This document shows positions 1 through 10,888 of a DNA stretch of 64,000 nt, one piece after another. The stretch lies in the NCBI GenBank assembly GCA_029465975.1, contig CM055748.1, forward strand, positions 716,977-780,976, given 5' to 3'. The position numbers and the translations under genes were made by a program. The notes beneath the pieces were generated by a model that saw only the letters and a program-made list of their open reading frames with translations, had not been told where the DNA came from and searched no databases. The DNA comes from Dallia pectoralis. Taxonomy: Eukaryota; Chordata; Actinopteri; Esociformes; Umbridae. Each line of letters opens with the position of its first letter. Position 1 is the stretch's first letter.

Positions 1-1555
1 GGCAATAGTCCTGTCTGCTGGGGCAATAGTCCTGTCTGCTGGGGCAATAGTCCTGTCTGCTGGGCCAATAGTCCTGTCTGCTGGGGCATTAGTCCTGTCT
101 GCTGGTGCAATAGTCCTGTCTGCTGGGCCAATAGTCCTGTCTGCTGGGCCAATAGTCCTGTCTGCCGGGCCAATAGTCCTGTCTGCCGGGCCAATAGTCC
201 TGTCTGCCGGGCCAATAGTCCTGTCTGCTGGGCCAATAGTCCTGTCTGCTGGGCCAATAGTCCTGTCTGCTGGGGCAATAGTCCTGTCTGCTGGGGCAAT
301 AGTCCTGTCTGCTGGGGCAATAGTCCTGTCTGCTGGGGCAATAGTCCTGTCTGCTGGGGCAATAGTCCTGTCTGCTGGGCCAATAGTCCTGTCTGCTGGG
401 CCAATAGTCCTGTCTGCTGGGCCAATAGTCCTGTCTGCTGGGGCATTAGTCCTGTCTGCTGGGCCAATAGTCCTGTCTGCTGGGCCAATAGTCCTTTTGC
501 TGGGCCAATAGTCCTGTCTGCTGGGCCAATAGTCCTGTCTGCTGGGGCAATAGTCCTGTCTGCTGGGGCAATAGTCCTGTCTGCTGGGCCAATAGTCCTG
601 TCTGCTGGGCCAATAGTCCTGTCTGCTGGGCCAATAGTCCTTTCTGCTGGGCCAATAGTCCTTTCTGCTGGGCCAATAGTCCTTTCTGCTGGGCCAATAG
701 TCCTTTCTGCTGGGCCAATAGTCCTGTCTGCTGGGCCAATAGTCATGTCTGCTGGGCCAATAGTCCTGTCTGCTGGGCCAATAGTCCTGTCTGTGTCTGC
801 TGGGCCAATAGTCCTGTCTGCTGGGCCAATAGTCCTGTCTGCTGGGCCAATAGTCCTGTCTGCTGGTGCAATAGTCCGGTCTGCTGGTGCAATAGTCCGG
901 TCTGCTGGTGCAATAGTCCGGTCTGCTGGGCCAATAGTCCGGTCTGCTGGGCCAATAGTCCGGTCTGCTGGGCCAATAGTCCGGTCTGCTGGGCCAATAG
1001 TCCGGTCTGCTGGGCCAATAGTCCGGTCTGCTGGGCCAATAGTCCGGTCTGCTGGGCCAATAGTCCGGTCTGCTGGGCCAATAGTCCGGTCTGCTGGGCC
1101 AATAGTCCGGTCTGCTGGGCCAATAGTCCGGTCTGCTGGGCCAATAGGGCTGGGGCAATAGTCCGGTCTGCTGGGCCAATAGTCCGGTCTGCTGGGCCAA
1201 TAGTCCGGTCTGCTGGGCCAATAGTCCGGTCTGCTGGGCCAATAGTCCGGTCTGCTGGGCCAATAGTCCGGTCTGCTGGGCCAATAGTCCGGTCTGCTGG
1301 GCCAATAGTCCGGTCTGCTGGGCCAATAGTCCGGTCTGCTGGGCCAATAGTCCGGTCTGCTGGGCCAATAGTCCCGTCTGCTGGGGCAATTGTCCCGTCT
1401 GCTGGGGCAATTGTCCCGTCTGCTGGGGCAATTGTCCCGTCTGCTGGGGCAATAGTCCCGTCTGCTGGGGCAATAGTCCCGTCTGCTGGGGCAATAGTCC
1501 CGTCTGCTGGGCCAATAGTCCCGTCTGCTGGGCCAATAGTCCCGTCTGCTGGGTC
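1..1555. repeat. 21-bp minisatellite in abcf3 intron, about 74 copies
   Basis: The unit core is CAATAGTCCTGTCTGCTGG plus GC/GG. It shows block structure: TCCTGTCT units to about 860, TCCGGTCT units about 865-1365, TCCCGTCT units about 1370-1550. The 21-bp period keeps frames open on both strands and makes false ORFs. It extends beyond the window start. Confidence 0.97.
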
Positions 1556-1905
1556 AGTTTCTTTATTATTCCAACTTCCTTGTCCTTTAATGCTCAAACC
1601 CTCCCACACACATTTCTTTCAGTATCAGCCAATAATGATGTCCAAGGGATCTGGATGATGAAGAGGGGACAAAATACGGTATAATATTTATTTTGCACCT
1701 TTGTGCTAGCGTTAGCGCTTGCTGTTTCCATGAAACATATAAACAACACAGCAAATTATACAGACAGTAAGTGTGCTTGTTTTGAGGGAGCACATGAAAA
1801 TACGCACCATGCACCCCTCTAGCCAGGGCTTACGTTGGAATTGGTTTCCATCCTGTCATCTTTATATTAATCCTCTTTCTCTTCACATACACGCACACAC
1901 CCCAG

Positions 1906-2825
1906 ACTGTGGATGCTAGAAAGCTAGAGAAGGCTGAGGCCAAGCTGAAGCAGAAACAGGGTCGGAGAAATGAACGCGACTCCCAGAAAACAACTAGTCC
2001 AATGTGAGTCACAGAACGCTTCAAAACATCACTATCACATATCAAATATCACATTTATGTGTGTGTTTGTCATTTGTAAATGCTAGAAGACCCATTCACA
2101 AGTGTCTATTTTATCACTCTGGCTGTCTCTGTCTGCCTCTGTTTTCCCCTCTTTCACTCTCAGAGTTTTGGAGGAGGCGTCAGCTAGCCAGGCCAGTAGC
2201 AAGAAGGACAGTCGTGTGGAGTTGTCCGGGAAGAATCGCAGCTACGACATTCGCATCGAGAACTTTGACGTGTCGTTCGGCGAGCGGTGAGTGGTCTTCA
2301 CCTGGTTCCTAATCCCAAATGGCAACCTATTCTCAGTTCAGTGCACTACTTTCAATGACGAGCCTGTGAGGAACCAACAGTTATTTACTTGATTGTTTTT
2401 ATGGGATGTGGTTTGCTTGTCAGTCACCATTTAGTAATTGAAGAGAAGTTTGTAGTTGATTACTGCACAACTACTATTTAATTGTTATTTCCTAGTTAAT
2501 ATCAGGCTTTGAGACAGTACTGGAAAGCAATGTAAGACTGGTATATCTCTACTCTCAGGTCCTTGCTTCTGGGGGCGGAGCTTTCACTGTCGACTGGCCG
2601 GCGTTATGGCCTGATTGGTCGCAATGGCCTAGGGAAGACCACCCTGCTGAAGATGCTGGCTAGTCGCAGCCTGCGTGTCCCCGCCCACATCACCATTCTG
2701 CACGTGGAGCAGGAGGTTGCCGGGGACGACACTGGGGCGCTGCAGAGCGTCCTGGAGAGCGACACGGTTCGTGAGGGGCTCCTGAACGAGGAGCGGCTGC
2801 TAAATGGCCGGATCGCCAACGGAAC
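1906..2825 (+). CDS. abcf3: abcf3 exons: pre-cassette linker and first Walker A
   Basis: Exon 1906-2003 begins TVDARKLEKAEAKLKQKQ, a charged helical stretch preceding cassette 1. Exon 2164-2286 carries VLEEASASQ and the start of cassette 1, RIENFDVSFGER. Exon 2559-2825 carries the P-loop GRNGLGKTTLLKML, then HVEQEVAGDD. Donors are GTGAGT, GTGAGT and GTACGT. The exon at 1906 is preceded by CCCAG, and the intron upstream runs out of the window through the 21-bp array. No initiator methionine is in the window. Confidence 0.93.
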
Positions 2826-5800
2826 GTACGTCAGTCAGCCTAACTCCAGGCAAACACCATCTCACTGACACAATGCCAACACTGCTGTGCCACGATTACT
2901 AAACAACCGCATGATGATTATGTCATGTGAAAAGACCCCAGGGTCACGGGGGCCCCAGATTGACCAAATAGCCATCTGAACCTGGCCAGCATTATTTATA
3001 CATGGTGAAGCACCATGAGACGTTTATTCATTAACTGAGAAACTAAACCTGAAACACCACCAGGGTTTTCCCTTATTTACCGTATTGTGTCTTCTATTTT
3101 GGCAATACTTGTATGTTGTACCTACGTGCACCTAGAGACTCCACCGTGGTGCTGTTTAGAGTTGCATGTTACGGACCATGGATGGGTTTGCTAAGTTGGA
3201 CTGTAGCTAAGGTTTTTAAACGGACCAGAGAGGCGGATGCTAAAATGGCAGGTTTTTGTGTTCGTTTTAGTGCTGAAGGAATGGAGACGGTTCGACTGTC
3301 TGAGATCTACGCCAAACTGGAGGAAATAGAAGCAGACAAGGCGCCAGCCCGGTAAAGAGCCATATTCACCATGTCAACTAACCATGTCACATGTTTCATT
3401 AACAGTCCAGTTTCTTAATGTAATGTTGTTGCTGTGTATACAGTAGTTAGCTCTGCACATTTGTGGGAGGAGTGTGTGTATTATCTGATGAAGTTAGTTG
3501 ATTATCAGTTAACTCTTTTGTTCACTACCTGTCTTTTCTTTTTATGCAGAGCTTCAATCATCCTATGTGGTTTAGGTTTTACTCCCAAAATGCAAACGCA
3601 GACAACCAAGTAAGTGTGTGGGTGCTCTACAAAATATTGCCTTTTTTCATGTTCTGTAGATCCGTTTTGGTACGGTCCGAAATAAAACTAGAATGACTAA
3701 TTGGCAAGCCTCAAGATTCTTGTCTGGAAGAATATGTTTACTGTAAGAAGGGAGAAGAACATTTTCTAGTGTCTAACACAGAGTAGAAGCTGCACTACTC
3801 ATTTGAAGAGGAAGAGCCTCAAGTAAAACGGCTGGAAGAGAAGAAATGGAACACAAAGTCTAGTCCATAACTATTAAACTGGCATCAAACGCAACTGTTG
3901 TTTTTTCTTCTTCATTTGAATGCTGCATGTGCCAATAAATCCATTTAGATAATTAGGTAATTAACTGCGCAGCCTCTAGAGTGTATATTTGTGTGCAGTT
4001 AACTGATCTGATATTTGTGTGCAGTTAACTGATCTGATATTTGTGTGCAGTTAACTAATCTGATATTTGTGTGCAGTTAACTGATCTGATATTTGTGTGC
4101 AGTTAACTAATCTGATATTTGTGTGCAGTTAACTAATCTGATATTTGTGTGCAGTTAACTAATCTGATATTTGTGTGCAGTTAACTAATCTGATATTTGT
4201 GTGCAGTTAACTAATCTGATATTTGTGTGCAGTTAACTGATCTGATATTTGTGTGCAGTTAACTGATCTGATATTTGTGTGCAGTTAACTGATCTGATAT
4301 TTGTGTGCAGTTAACTGATCTGATATTTGTGTGCAGTTAACTGATCTGATATTTGTGTGCAGTTAACTGATCTGATATTTGTGTGCAGTTAACTGATCTG
4401 ATATTTGTGTGCAGTTAACTGATCTGATATTTGTGTGCAGTTAACTGATCTGATATTTGTGTGCAGTTAATCTCTACCTGTTTTCACAGGGAGTTCTCTG
4501 GAGGTTGGAGAATGAGATTAGCTCTTGCCAGAGCCCTTTTTGCCAAGTGAGTCTTTTTGCATTTTTGTCTCTTTTAAAAGGGCTAGATAATATACTTTAA
4601 AATGCACAAGCTGTGATTTATTTAAATTTTATTGATCTTATCACACAAATTATAATGTTTCTGAATGTCATTTGTAGACGATCCAGTCAAAAACTACAAC
4701 TTTCTTCTTTACCTTATCTCTCGAGGCTAGCTTCAGATTACTAAATGTTTCTTCTCCCTTTTTCTTTAGGCCTGATCTTTTGTTACTTGATGGTGAGTAA
4801 TAAACCATGTTGTGTAGAGTATCTATGAACAGTTTGTCTGTCTGTCCGTCCACCCGTCTGTCTGTCCGTCCACCCGTCTGTCTGTCCGTCCGTCTGTCCG
4901 TCCGTCCGTCCGTTCACCCGTCTGTCCGTCCGTCTGTCTGTCTCCTTGATCCATATTTCTTTGTCTCTCAGAACCGACCAACATGTTGGATGTCCGAGCC
5001 ATACTTTGGCTAGAGAATTACCTGCAGGTAGGTTCACATCAGTTGCAAAGCAAGTTAATGAGTGTTTTCTGACTGCTGCTTAAGGTTTTTGATTAATTGA
5101 ATTTATGAATGCAGGGCAGATTTGGGCTTGGTGAATTTGCCATCATAAATCTTACATCTTTTTCAGACATTGTGAGGAAATTACTGTAGTTTTCAGATAG
5201 TAGGGTATAGAATAGATCTGTACAATGTTTTGTTTTTTACGTGGTGGGTAATTCGACAGCTTAAACCAAATGGAAAGCAATATAGTACAGACATTATCTA
5301 ACCAGACTGATCGTGAGCAAAAGCATGCATTGTTATTTGTTCAACTAAGGAAACTGGGGGTTTGAACACATTCAGAATTTCCACTTATATCTTCTAACTG
5401 TGCACTCCTACCCCAAATTGTACCGGATCTCAGTGTGGGTTTGGGAGAGATCAGTTGGGTTTGGGAGAGATCAGTTGGGTTTGGGAGTGATCAGTTGGGT
5501 TTGGGAGTGATCAGTTGGGTTTGGGAGAAGTGAATCATCCACATTTCCTCTCTAACCCTCTCCACTCATAGACCTGGCAGTCCACCATACTTGTGGTGTC
5601 CCACGACCGAAACTTTCTCAATGCCGTGGTGACCGATATCGTCCACCTACACTCACAGCGACTGGAGAGTTACCGTGGCGACTATGAGAACTTTGTCAAG
5701 ACCAAAGAAGACCGTCTGAAAAACCAGCAGAGGGAATATGAGGCCCAGTTCCAGTACAGAGAGCACATTCAGGTTACAAACACTTATTTGACTAACTTAT

Positions 5801-7284
5801 TTAATAAGTAAATACTAATTCCTACACACACTGGTCAGCCATAACATTATGACCAGTAATGTGGATAATGCTGCTATTCTGGCTGAAGCCACTTTCTGAT
5901 TGGCTAGTAGACTGGTTCAGGGCATGTTTAGAAGTTTATCTTTTGTGGGAAGTTCAGTTGTCAGTACCTAACGTAGTTATGTTAGGTGTACTGTAGCAAA
6001 TCTTACAAATATGAATATGTCTTTGTAATCCTGTGTCCCAGGTGTTTATTGACCGGTTCAGGTACAACGCCAACAGAGCGGCCCAGGTGCAGAGTAAACT
6101 GAAGCTTTTAGAAAAACTGTGAGTCACTGTTCTTAATAAGCATTATTACAAAGCATTATTACAAAGCATTATTACACCCTGTTTGGCATTCACAGCCTGA
6201 ATGTTAAATTAAATGCTAGCATGGCAAGTGCACAATGGCTTCAGCTTGTGTACCACTAAATGCTCTCTGTCACTAATGTCCGTACCGTTTTATTATTCCC
6301 TCACTTCTACTTCAGGCCTGAACTCAAACCTTTGGAGAAGGAGAATGAAGTCACCTTAAAGTGAGAGAGCTCCTCCTGACTCAAATCAAGTCTGGTTTTC
6401 ACTCCTCATATTTATCTGACCTCGCCCTCTGACCTCACCCTCTGACCTCACCCTCTATACATCCACAGGTTCCCAGATAACTTTGAGAAGTTGTCTCCCC
6501 CAGTGCTGCAGTTAGATGAGGTGGAGTTCTACTATAACCCCGACCAGCTCCTCTTCACAAAGCTGTCTGTGTCTGCAGATCTGGAGTCTCGCATCTGTGT
6601 CGTACGTATTAAACACACTGCGTAACCAGGATGTGGGGACATGGTCACCGGGATGTGGGGATATGGTCACCGGGATGTGGGGACATGGTCACCGGGATGT
6701 GGGGACATGGTCACCGGGATGTGGGGACATGGTCACCGGGATGTGGGGACATGGTCACCGGGATGTGGGGACATGGTCACCGGGATGTGGGGACATGGTC
6801 ACCGGGATGTGGGGACATGGTCACCGGGATGTGGGGACATGGTCACCGGGATGTGGGGACATGGTCACCGGGATGTGGGGACATGGTCACCGGGATGTGG
6901 GGATATTGAGCGTCTTAGTGGCATGTATGCATGTATTTCTGTATGCATGTATTTCTGTATGTATGCTTGTCTGACACTTGTATTTTTGTATGCTTGTATT
7001 TCTGTATGCTTTTATGTATGCTTGACTTTATCTGACTCTTGTATTTCTCAGGTCGGTGAGAACGGAGCGGGTAAATCCACAATGCTCAAGTTACTGATGG
7101 GAGAACTGACTCCGGTCAACGGCATTCGACAAGCCCACCGGTGAGTCTCTGTTCTGTTTGTGTCTGCCCGCACCTGGGTCTGCCCTCACCTGGGTCTGCC
7201 CGCACCTGGGTCTGCCCGCACCTGGGTCTGCCCGCACCTGGGTCTGTCCAAGGTTCCCTTATTGCGTGTAACCACTGTGTGTGT

Positions 7285-7318
<34 letters not shown>

Positions 7319-8496
7319 CACTATTCTGTTCAGGAACCTGAAGATCGGGTACTTCAGTCAGCATCATGTGGATCAACTGGACCTCAACGTGTGTTCTGTA
7401 GAACTATTACTCAACAAATTCCCAGGTAACCACCACCAATATGCAGCTTTATCACAAATCAGTTAACACCGGTAATTTATTTCATGCCAGAACGATGTAC
7501 TTTCTGCCAAAAGGTGACATTATTGTTTTCCTTGAGACAGCAGCACCTGCCTCCTTAGTCAGGAGGACCTCTGCTTATAAATGAGATTTCACAGGCCACC
7601 GGGTTTTGCTGTCATAACACACCAGTCACAAAACATTTTCTCTTTTAGAACTCTAAGCTTCGCCCATTAGTTTTCTACAGCTAGTAGAGAGATTCTGGTC
7701 ATTTTAGGCAAATATCTCAACATATTTTTTAATAATGGTTGTTAATATTCGGTCACATATTGAAGTGTGCGATGCATATACATCATCAGACGCTGGGTGT
7801 TGAAAGGGCTTTTTAAAATACATTTGATTCTGTAACCTTGTCTTGTCTTACCCAGGTCGGAATGAGGAAGAGTACAGGCATCAGCTAGGAAGCTATGGGA
7901 TCACGGGGGAACTTGCCACGCGGCCAGTGGCCAGCCTGTCAGGAGGGCAGAAAAGCAGAGTGGCATTTGCCCAGATGACCATGCCCTGGTAACCCTTTGG
8001 TTATCTACTTAACTGTTGTTTTCCCACACATAATTATACATTGTGTCAAATTGCCATATTGTCTCACTTTGCTGTAACATCTTGTAACCTTTTTTTTGTT
8101 TTCTGTTTAGTCCAAACTTTTATATACTTGATGAGCCAACCAATCACCTGGACATGGAAACGATTGAGGCTCTAGCAAAGGCACTCAACAAATTCAAAGT
8201 AAGCTTGTTCTCAGTAATATGCTGAGATGTGTTAATTAAAATCATCTGGAGAATCTGTAATGCATTTTGACACGATAATACAGCCACTAGTAAACTCAAT
8301 GTTAAATGGTATGTTGTTTCTATTTGTCTATTCTCAGGGTGGGGTGGTCCTTGTCTCTCACGACGAGCGTCTGATCCGGTTGGTGTGCAAAGAGCTGTGG
8401 GTCTGTGAGCTCGGGAATGTGCGGAGAGTTGAAGGGGGCTTTGACGAGTACCGTGATATTTTACAGGAACAGTTCCGCAAGGAGGGCTACCTGTAA
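1906..8496 (+). CDS. abcf3: ABCF3-type ABC-F ATPase, 17 exons, 5' partial
   Basis: Exons: 1906-2003, 2164-2286, 2559-2825, 3271-3351, 3550-3609, 4490-4546, 4770-4792, 4972-5027, 5572-5772, 6042-6118, 6316-6360, 6469-6601, 7052-7140, 7334-7425, 7856-7988, 8111-8198, 8338-8496 (stop TAA 8494-8496). They total 1,782 nt (593 codons plus stop) with unbroken phase and GT-AG ends. Two complete ABC cassettes are visible: Walker A GRNGLGKTT and GENGAGKST, signatures FSGGW and LSGGQ, Walker B LLLDEPTNMLD and YILDEPTNHLD, and two SHD switch-histidine loops. There are no membrane segments, as expected for soluble ABC-F proteins, which the family links to ribosome/translation and innate-response roles rather than transport. 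Vertebrate ABCF3 is about 709 residues, so about 115 N-terminal residues are upstream of the window. The gene converges on fry. Assignment to ABCF3 rather than ABCF1/2 rests on remembered sequence such as VLEEASASQ and the FRKEGYL C terminus. Confidence 0.95.
2826..3270 (+). other. abcf3 intron without recognised elements
   Basis: 445 nt. The segment at about 2937-3030 has a GC-rich start but no repeat structure I can identify. The acceptor is TTCGTTTTAG at 3261-3270. Confidence 0.6.
3271..5027 (+). CDS. abcf3: abcf3 exons: cassette 1 helical part, signature and Walker B
   Basis: Exon 3271-3351 encodes LSEIYAKLEEIEADKAPAR. Exon 3550-3609 encodes ASIILCGLGFTPKM. Exon 4490-4546 holds the first signature, EFSGGWRMRLALARALF, with GGW in place of the usual GGQ as in other ABC-F first cassettes. 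The very short exon 4770-4792 (23 nt) and exon 4972-5027 split the Walker B/D-loop LLLDEPTNMLD between them. The acceptor of exon 4490-4546 lies 23 nt after the last unit of an array whose every unit contains GTGTGCAG. Confidence 0.93.
3985..4470. repeat. 26-bp array, about 18 copies, upstream of abcf3 signature exon
   Basis: The unit contains GATATTTGTGTGCAGTTAAC. Each copy carries TTTGTGTGCAG, a plausible 3' splice site on the coding strand. The last copy ends 20 nt before the real exon at 4490. Confidence 0.95.
4830..4950. repeat. TCTG/TCCG microsatellite in abcf3 intron
   Basis: Imperfect tetranucleotide run of CTGTCTGTCCGTC with CACC interruptions, between exons 4770-4792 and 4972-5027. 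Confidence 0.9.
5438..5530. repeat. 20-bp array, about 4-5 copies
   Basis: Unit GATCAGTTGGGTTTGGGAGA, with GAGTGA variants, 45 nt upstream of abcf3 exon 5572-5772. Confidence 0.9.
5572..6601 (+). CDS. abcf3: abcf3 exons: H-loop, inter-cassette linker, start of cassette 2
   Basis: Exon 5572-5772 starts TWQSTILVVSHDRNFLNAV (switch histidine in SHD) and runs into the basic, glutamine-rich linker LKNQQREYEAQFQYREHIQ. Exon 6042-6118 continues VFIDRFRYNANRAAQVQSKL. In ABC-F proteins this helical inter-domain arm is the part that reaches into the ribosome. Exon 6316-6360 is short and lysine/glutamate-rich. Exon 6469-6601 opens cassette 2 (LQLDEVEFYYNP). The donor after 5772 is GTTACA, weaker than its neighbours. 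Confidence 0.93.
5829..5858. repeat. Possible fragment of a fish interspersed repeat
   Basis: TGGTCAGCCATAACATTATG followed by ACCA. The ends TGGTCA/TGACCA are inverted, and the string recalls a repeat end common in teleost genomes. It is short, and the assignment is from memory only. Confidence 0.3.
6629..6905. repeat. 21-bp array, about 13 copies
   Basis: Unit contains GATGTGGGGACATGGTCACC. It starts 28 nt after the donor of exon 6469-6601. It keeps all three plus-strand frames open, so ORFs here are artefacts. Confidence 0.95.
7052..8496 (+). CDS. abcf3: abcf3 exons: cassette 2 and C terminus
   Basis: Exon 7052-7140 has Walker A GENGAGKSTMLKLL. Exon 7334-7425 has NLKIGYFSQHHVDQLDL. Exon 7856-7988 has signature SLSGGQKSRVAFAQ. 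Exon 8111-8198 has Walker B YILDEPTNHLDMETIEAL. Exon 8338-8496 has the switch loop LVSHDERLIRLV and ends KEGYL-stop. All catalytic residues of the second site are present, so the protein should bind and hydrolyse ATP at both sites. Confidence 0.95.
7168..7320. repeat. 16-bp array (about 5 copies) followed by (TG)n
   Basis: Unit CGCACCTGGGTCTGCC at 7168-7245, then TG repeat 7278-7318, both within the 193-nt intron 7141-7333. The TG run lies just upstream of the acceptor at 7333. Confidence 0.92.
7426..7855 (+). other. abcf3 intron without recognised elements
   Basis: 430 nt, AT-rich toward its 3' end. No tandem repeat or coding similarity seen. Confidence 0.6.
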
Positions 8497-8845
8497 TCCT
8501 CTATACAACTCCCTCATTACATCACCTATAACAGACCTGTGAGCCTCTATACAACTCTATACAACTCCCTCATTACATCAACTATAACAGACCTGTGAGC
8601 CTCTATACAACTCTATCCAACTCCCCCATTACATCAACTATAACAGACCTGTGAGCCTCTATCCAACTCCCCCATTACATCAACTATAACAGACCTGTGA
8701 GCCTCTATACAACTCTATCCAACTCCCCCATTACATCAACTATAACAGACCTGTGAGCCTCTATCCAACTCCCCCATTACATCAACTATAACAGACCTGT
8801 GAGCCTCTATCCAACTCCCTCATTACATCAACTATAACAGACCTT
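8497..8845. repeat. 46-bp array at the abcf3 stop codon, about 7 copies
   Basis: Unit contains CCTCTATCCAACTCCCCCAT and ends ACAGACCTGTGAG. The segment CCTGTAATCCTCTATAC spanning the stop codon resembles the recurring CCTGTGAGCCTCTATAC, so the array seems to start from the coding end. Some units have an extra 10-nt TCTATACAAC duplication. Confidence 0.9.
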
Positions 8846-9493
8846 CCAAATTGCCAATTAACTCAAAAGCGACTCAACTCTAAATATTCATGATCAAAAA
8901 GGTTGAAGCTGTTTTTGTTTTCTTAATTACAAGCAGGATTTTCCTTCCTGTATTTCTGGGACGGTTATAACCTCATTACATGTTAAATTCGTATCGGCAG
9001 ATATCTTGGAAAAATGCTGAGTCCTTTTATTTCTCATTAATATCAGTAAAAGTGCGTGTGTGTGTGTGTGTGTGTGTACGCGTGTCAGAGAGCAAGGGTA
9101 CGTTCTAAAGTCATATGGCCCTTTCCTGAGGTTCCTCATGAGCACCTGTGACCATTTTAGAAACACACTTGTCATCGCCTGGCACCAAACTGAAGAAGAC
9201 AATCTGAAACCGGGAGTGACTACACGGATCAGAGAACCCCCGTCAAATGAACACTTCTGGAAACATCCATCTGTGTCGACATTATAGTCCACAACCGGTG
9301 TAGCTGCAGGCACATGTTCGCTCTGGGGAAGCTGCCACAATAACCTGCTCAAGAGGGTTTTTATTATAAATATATATAAATAATTGTTCAATCAAATCTG
9401 AATAAAACAATTAAATCCCTCCTGTTTCTATGTTACATGTAACTTAATAGTAGCTGTTTAAATTCTCTTCAATCATGGCACCATTGTAATAAA
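8497..9493 (+). other. abcf3: abcf3 3' UTR with several poly(A) signals
   Basis: This is downstream of the TAA at 8494-8496. AATAAA hexamers occur at 9401-9406, 9488-9493 and 9581-9586. The first 340 nt are an imperfect tandem array that begins at the stop codon. Which signal is used cannot be told from sequence. Confidence 0.6.
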
Positions 9494-10613
9494 GCTTAAT
9501 TCATCAACATGCCTGCTGCTTGCTTCTCATGGTGTTCTTGTTCTTTTTTGCAATTGATTAGAGAAGGATTGTAGAAACTTAATAAACGTATGTGGCAGTT
9601 TTTATAAGCCCTAGAAAATGTTATGAACGTCATGAAATAATTGCACACTGACATGTTTAAAAGGAAGAAAAAAACACTAAGGCAAATTAATTTATATTGT
9701 TACAGAAGTTTAGAGCACATCAAAGTACAATAAACATCACAAAAGCAGTAGTATTTACAAGGTGGAAACAATTCCTATGAAAGCTTTACAATCTCCTTCA
9801 GTTACATACATTGACTAACCATAAATGAAAAACATAGAAATAAAATAGAACGAACAGTAGCAAAGCTCCTCTTGCACATTTAAAAATGCAATTGTCACTT
9901 AAAATAGATTCTTCTATCATAAATATTTTTATTACACTTGATAGTACAAACGTGTATGCTTGGCAGTTTTAACAGACAAGAACGAAAACAATTCCTTTCA
10001 TTTTATAAAACTTGTCTGTTCAAAGCATGTTGATTTCATGTAAATATAAATAATTCTTCTATAAGCAAAAGAGCAACACTGTAGAAAGATAAAATCTGTT
10101 AAATATTATTTGTCCTTGAGACAATAGATCTGCAGCATATCAGAGTAGTTGTGCATTTATATTTATGTGTGTAAAGAGATTATATCTATGCTTTGCAGTG
10201 TTAATGGGAGGTGCACCAGATACAGTCACATACAAACTGGTATACTATTTCTAAATATTCAGCATAAGTTTGCCTGTAATCAATAATATTCAAGTAGCCA
10301 ATAGCACTAAAATCAACAAGAAACATTCTTTCGTTATACAGTAAGTCTTTCACTTCTGTGAAGCATTGCACATTTTCCCTTAAAAATAAAAAATGAAAGA
10401 TACAGCAGACGAATAAGTTAATTGTAAGTCTGGAGTAACTTCTGCTGGACGAACGTTGTTGATCCCGGAAGCAAGACATGATCCATATTAATGCAATAAA
10501 AGCAGAGATTTGTTTTGCTTTGTCAAATGAACCCTGTGCTTCTGCACATCTAGAGAGCTGGACTGGGGCCTGAAATCCTGATGACCTTCTGCTTTGAGTA
10601 GCAACACAACTTG

Positions 10614-10750
10614 TTTCTGAGGTGAGATAACTTGTGTCAGATGTGAAATAACTTGTGTCCGAGGTGAAATAACTTGTGTCCGAGGTGAGATAACTTGTGT
10701 CCGAGGTGAGATAACTTGTGTCCGAGGTGAGATAACTTGTGTCCGAGGAA
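10614..10750. repeat. 21-bp array in fry 3' UTR, about 6 copies
   Basis: Unit contains GATAACTTGTGTCCGAGGTG. On the plus strand GAGGTGAG looks like a donor, but no plus-strand gene is here. Confidence 0.93.
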
Positions 10751-10888
10751 ACCATAACACAGAACAGAGCAGTGTACGACTTGATCCGCATAAAGGGATC
10801 TTGATCTTCAGTGACCAAGGACTATGCATAGGGATATACAGTTAAACATAATTATTTTGTGCAGGAAAAACAACTGAGGCAAATGCTC

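Noticed and set aside
3113..3355. 80-codon ORF beginning at 3113 as a separate gene
   Set aside because: Only its last part (from 3271) matches abcf3 as an exon; the upstream part is intron with a good acceptor at 3270.
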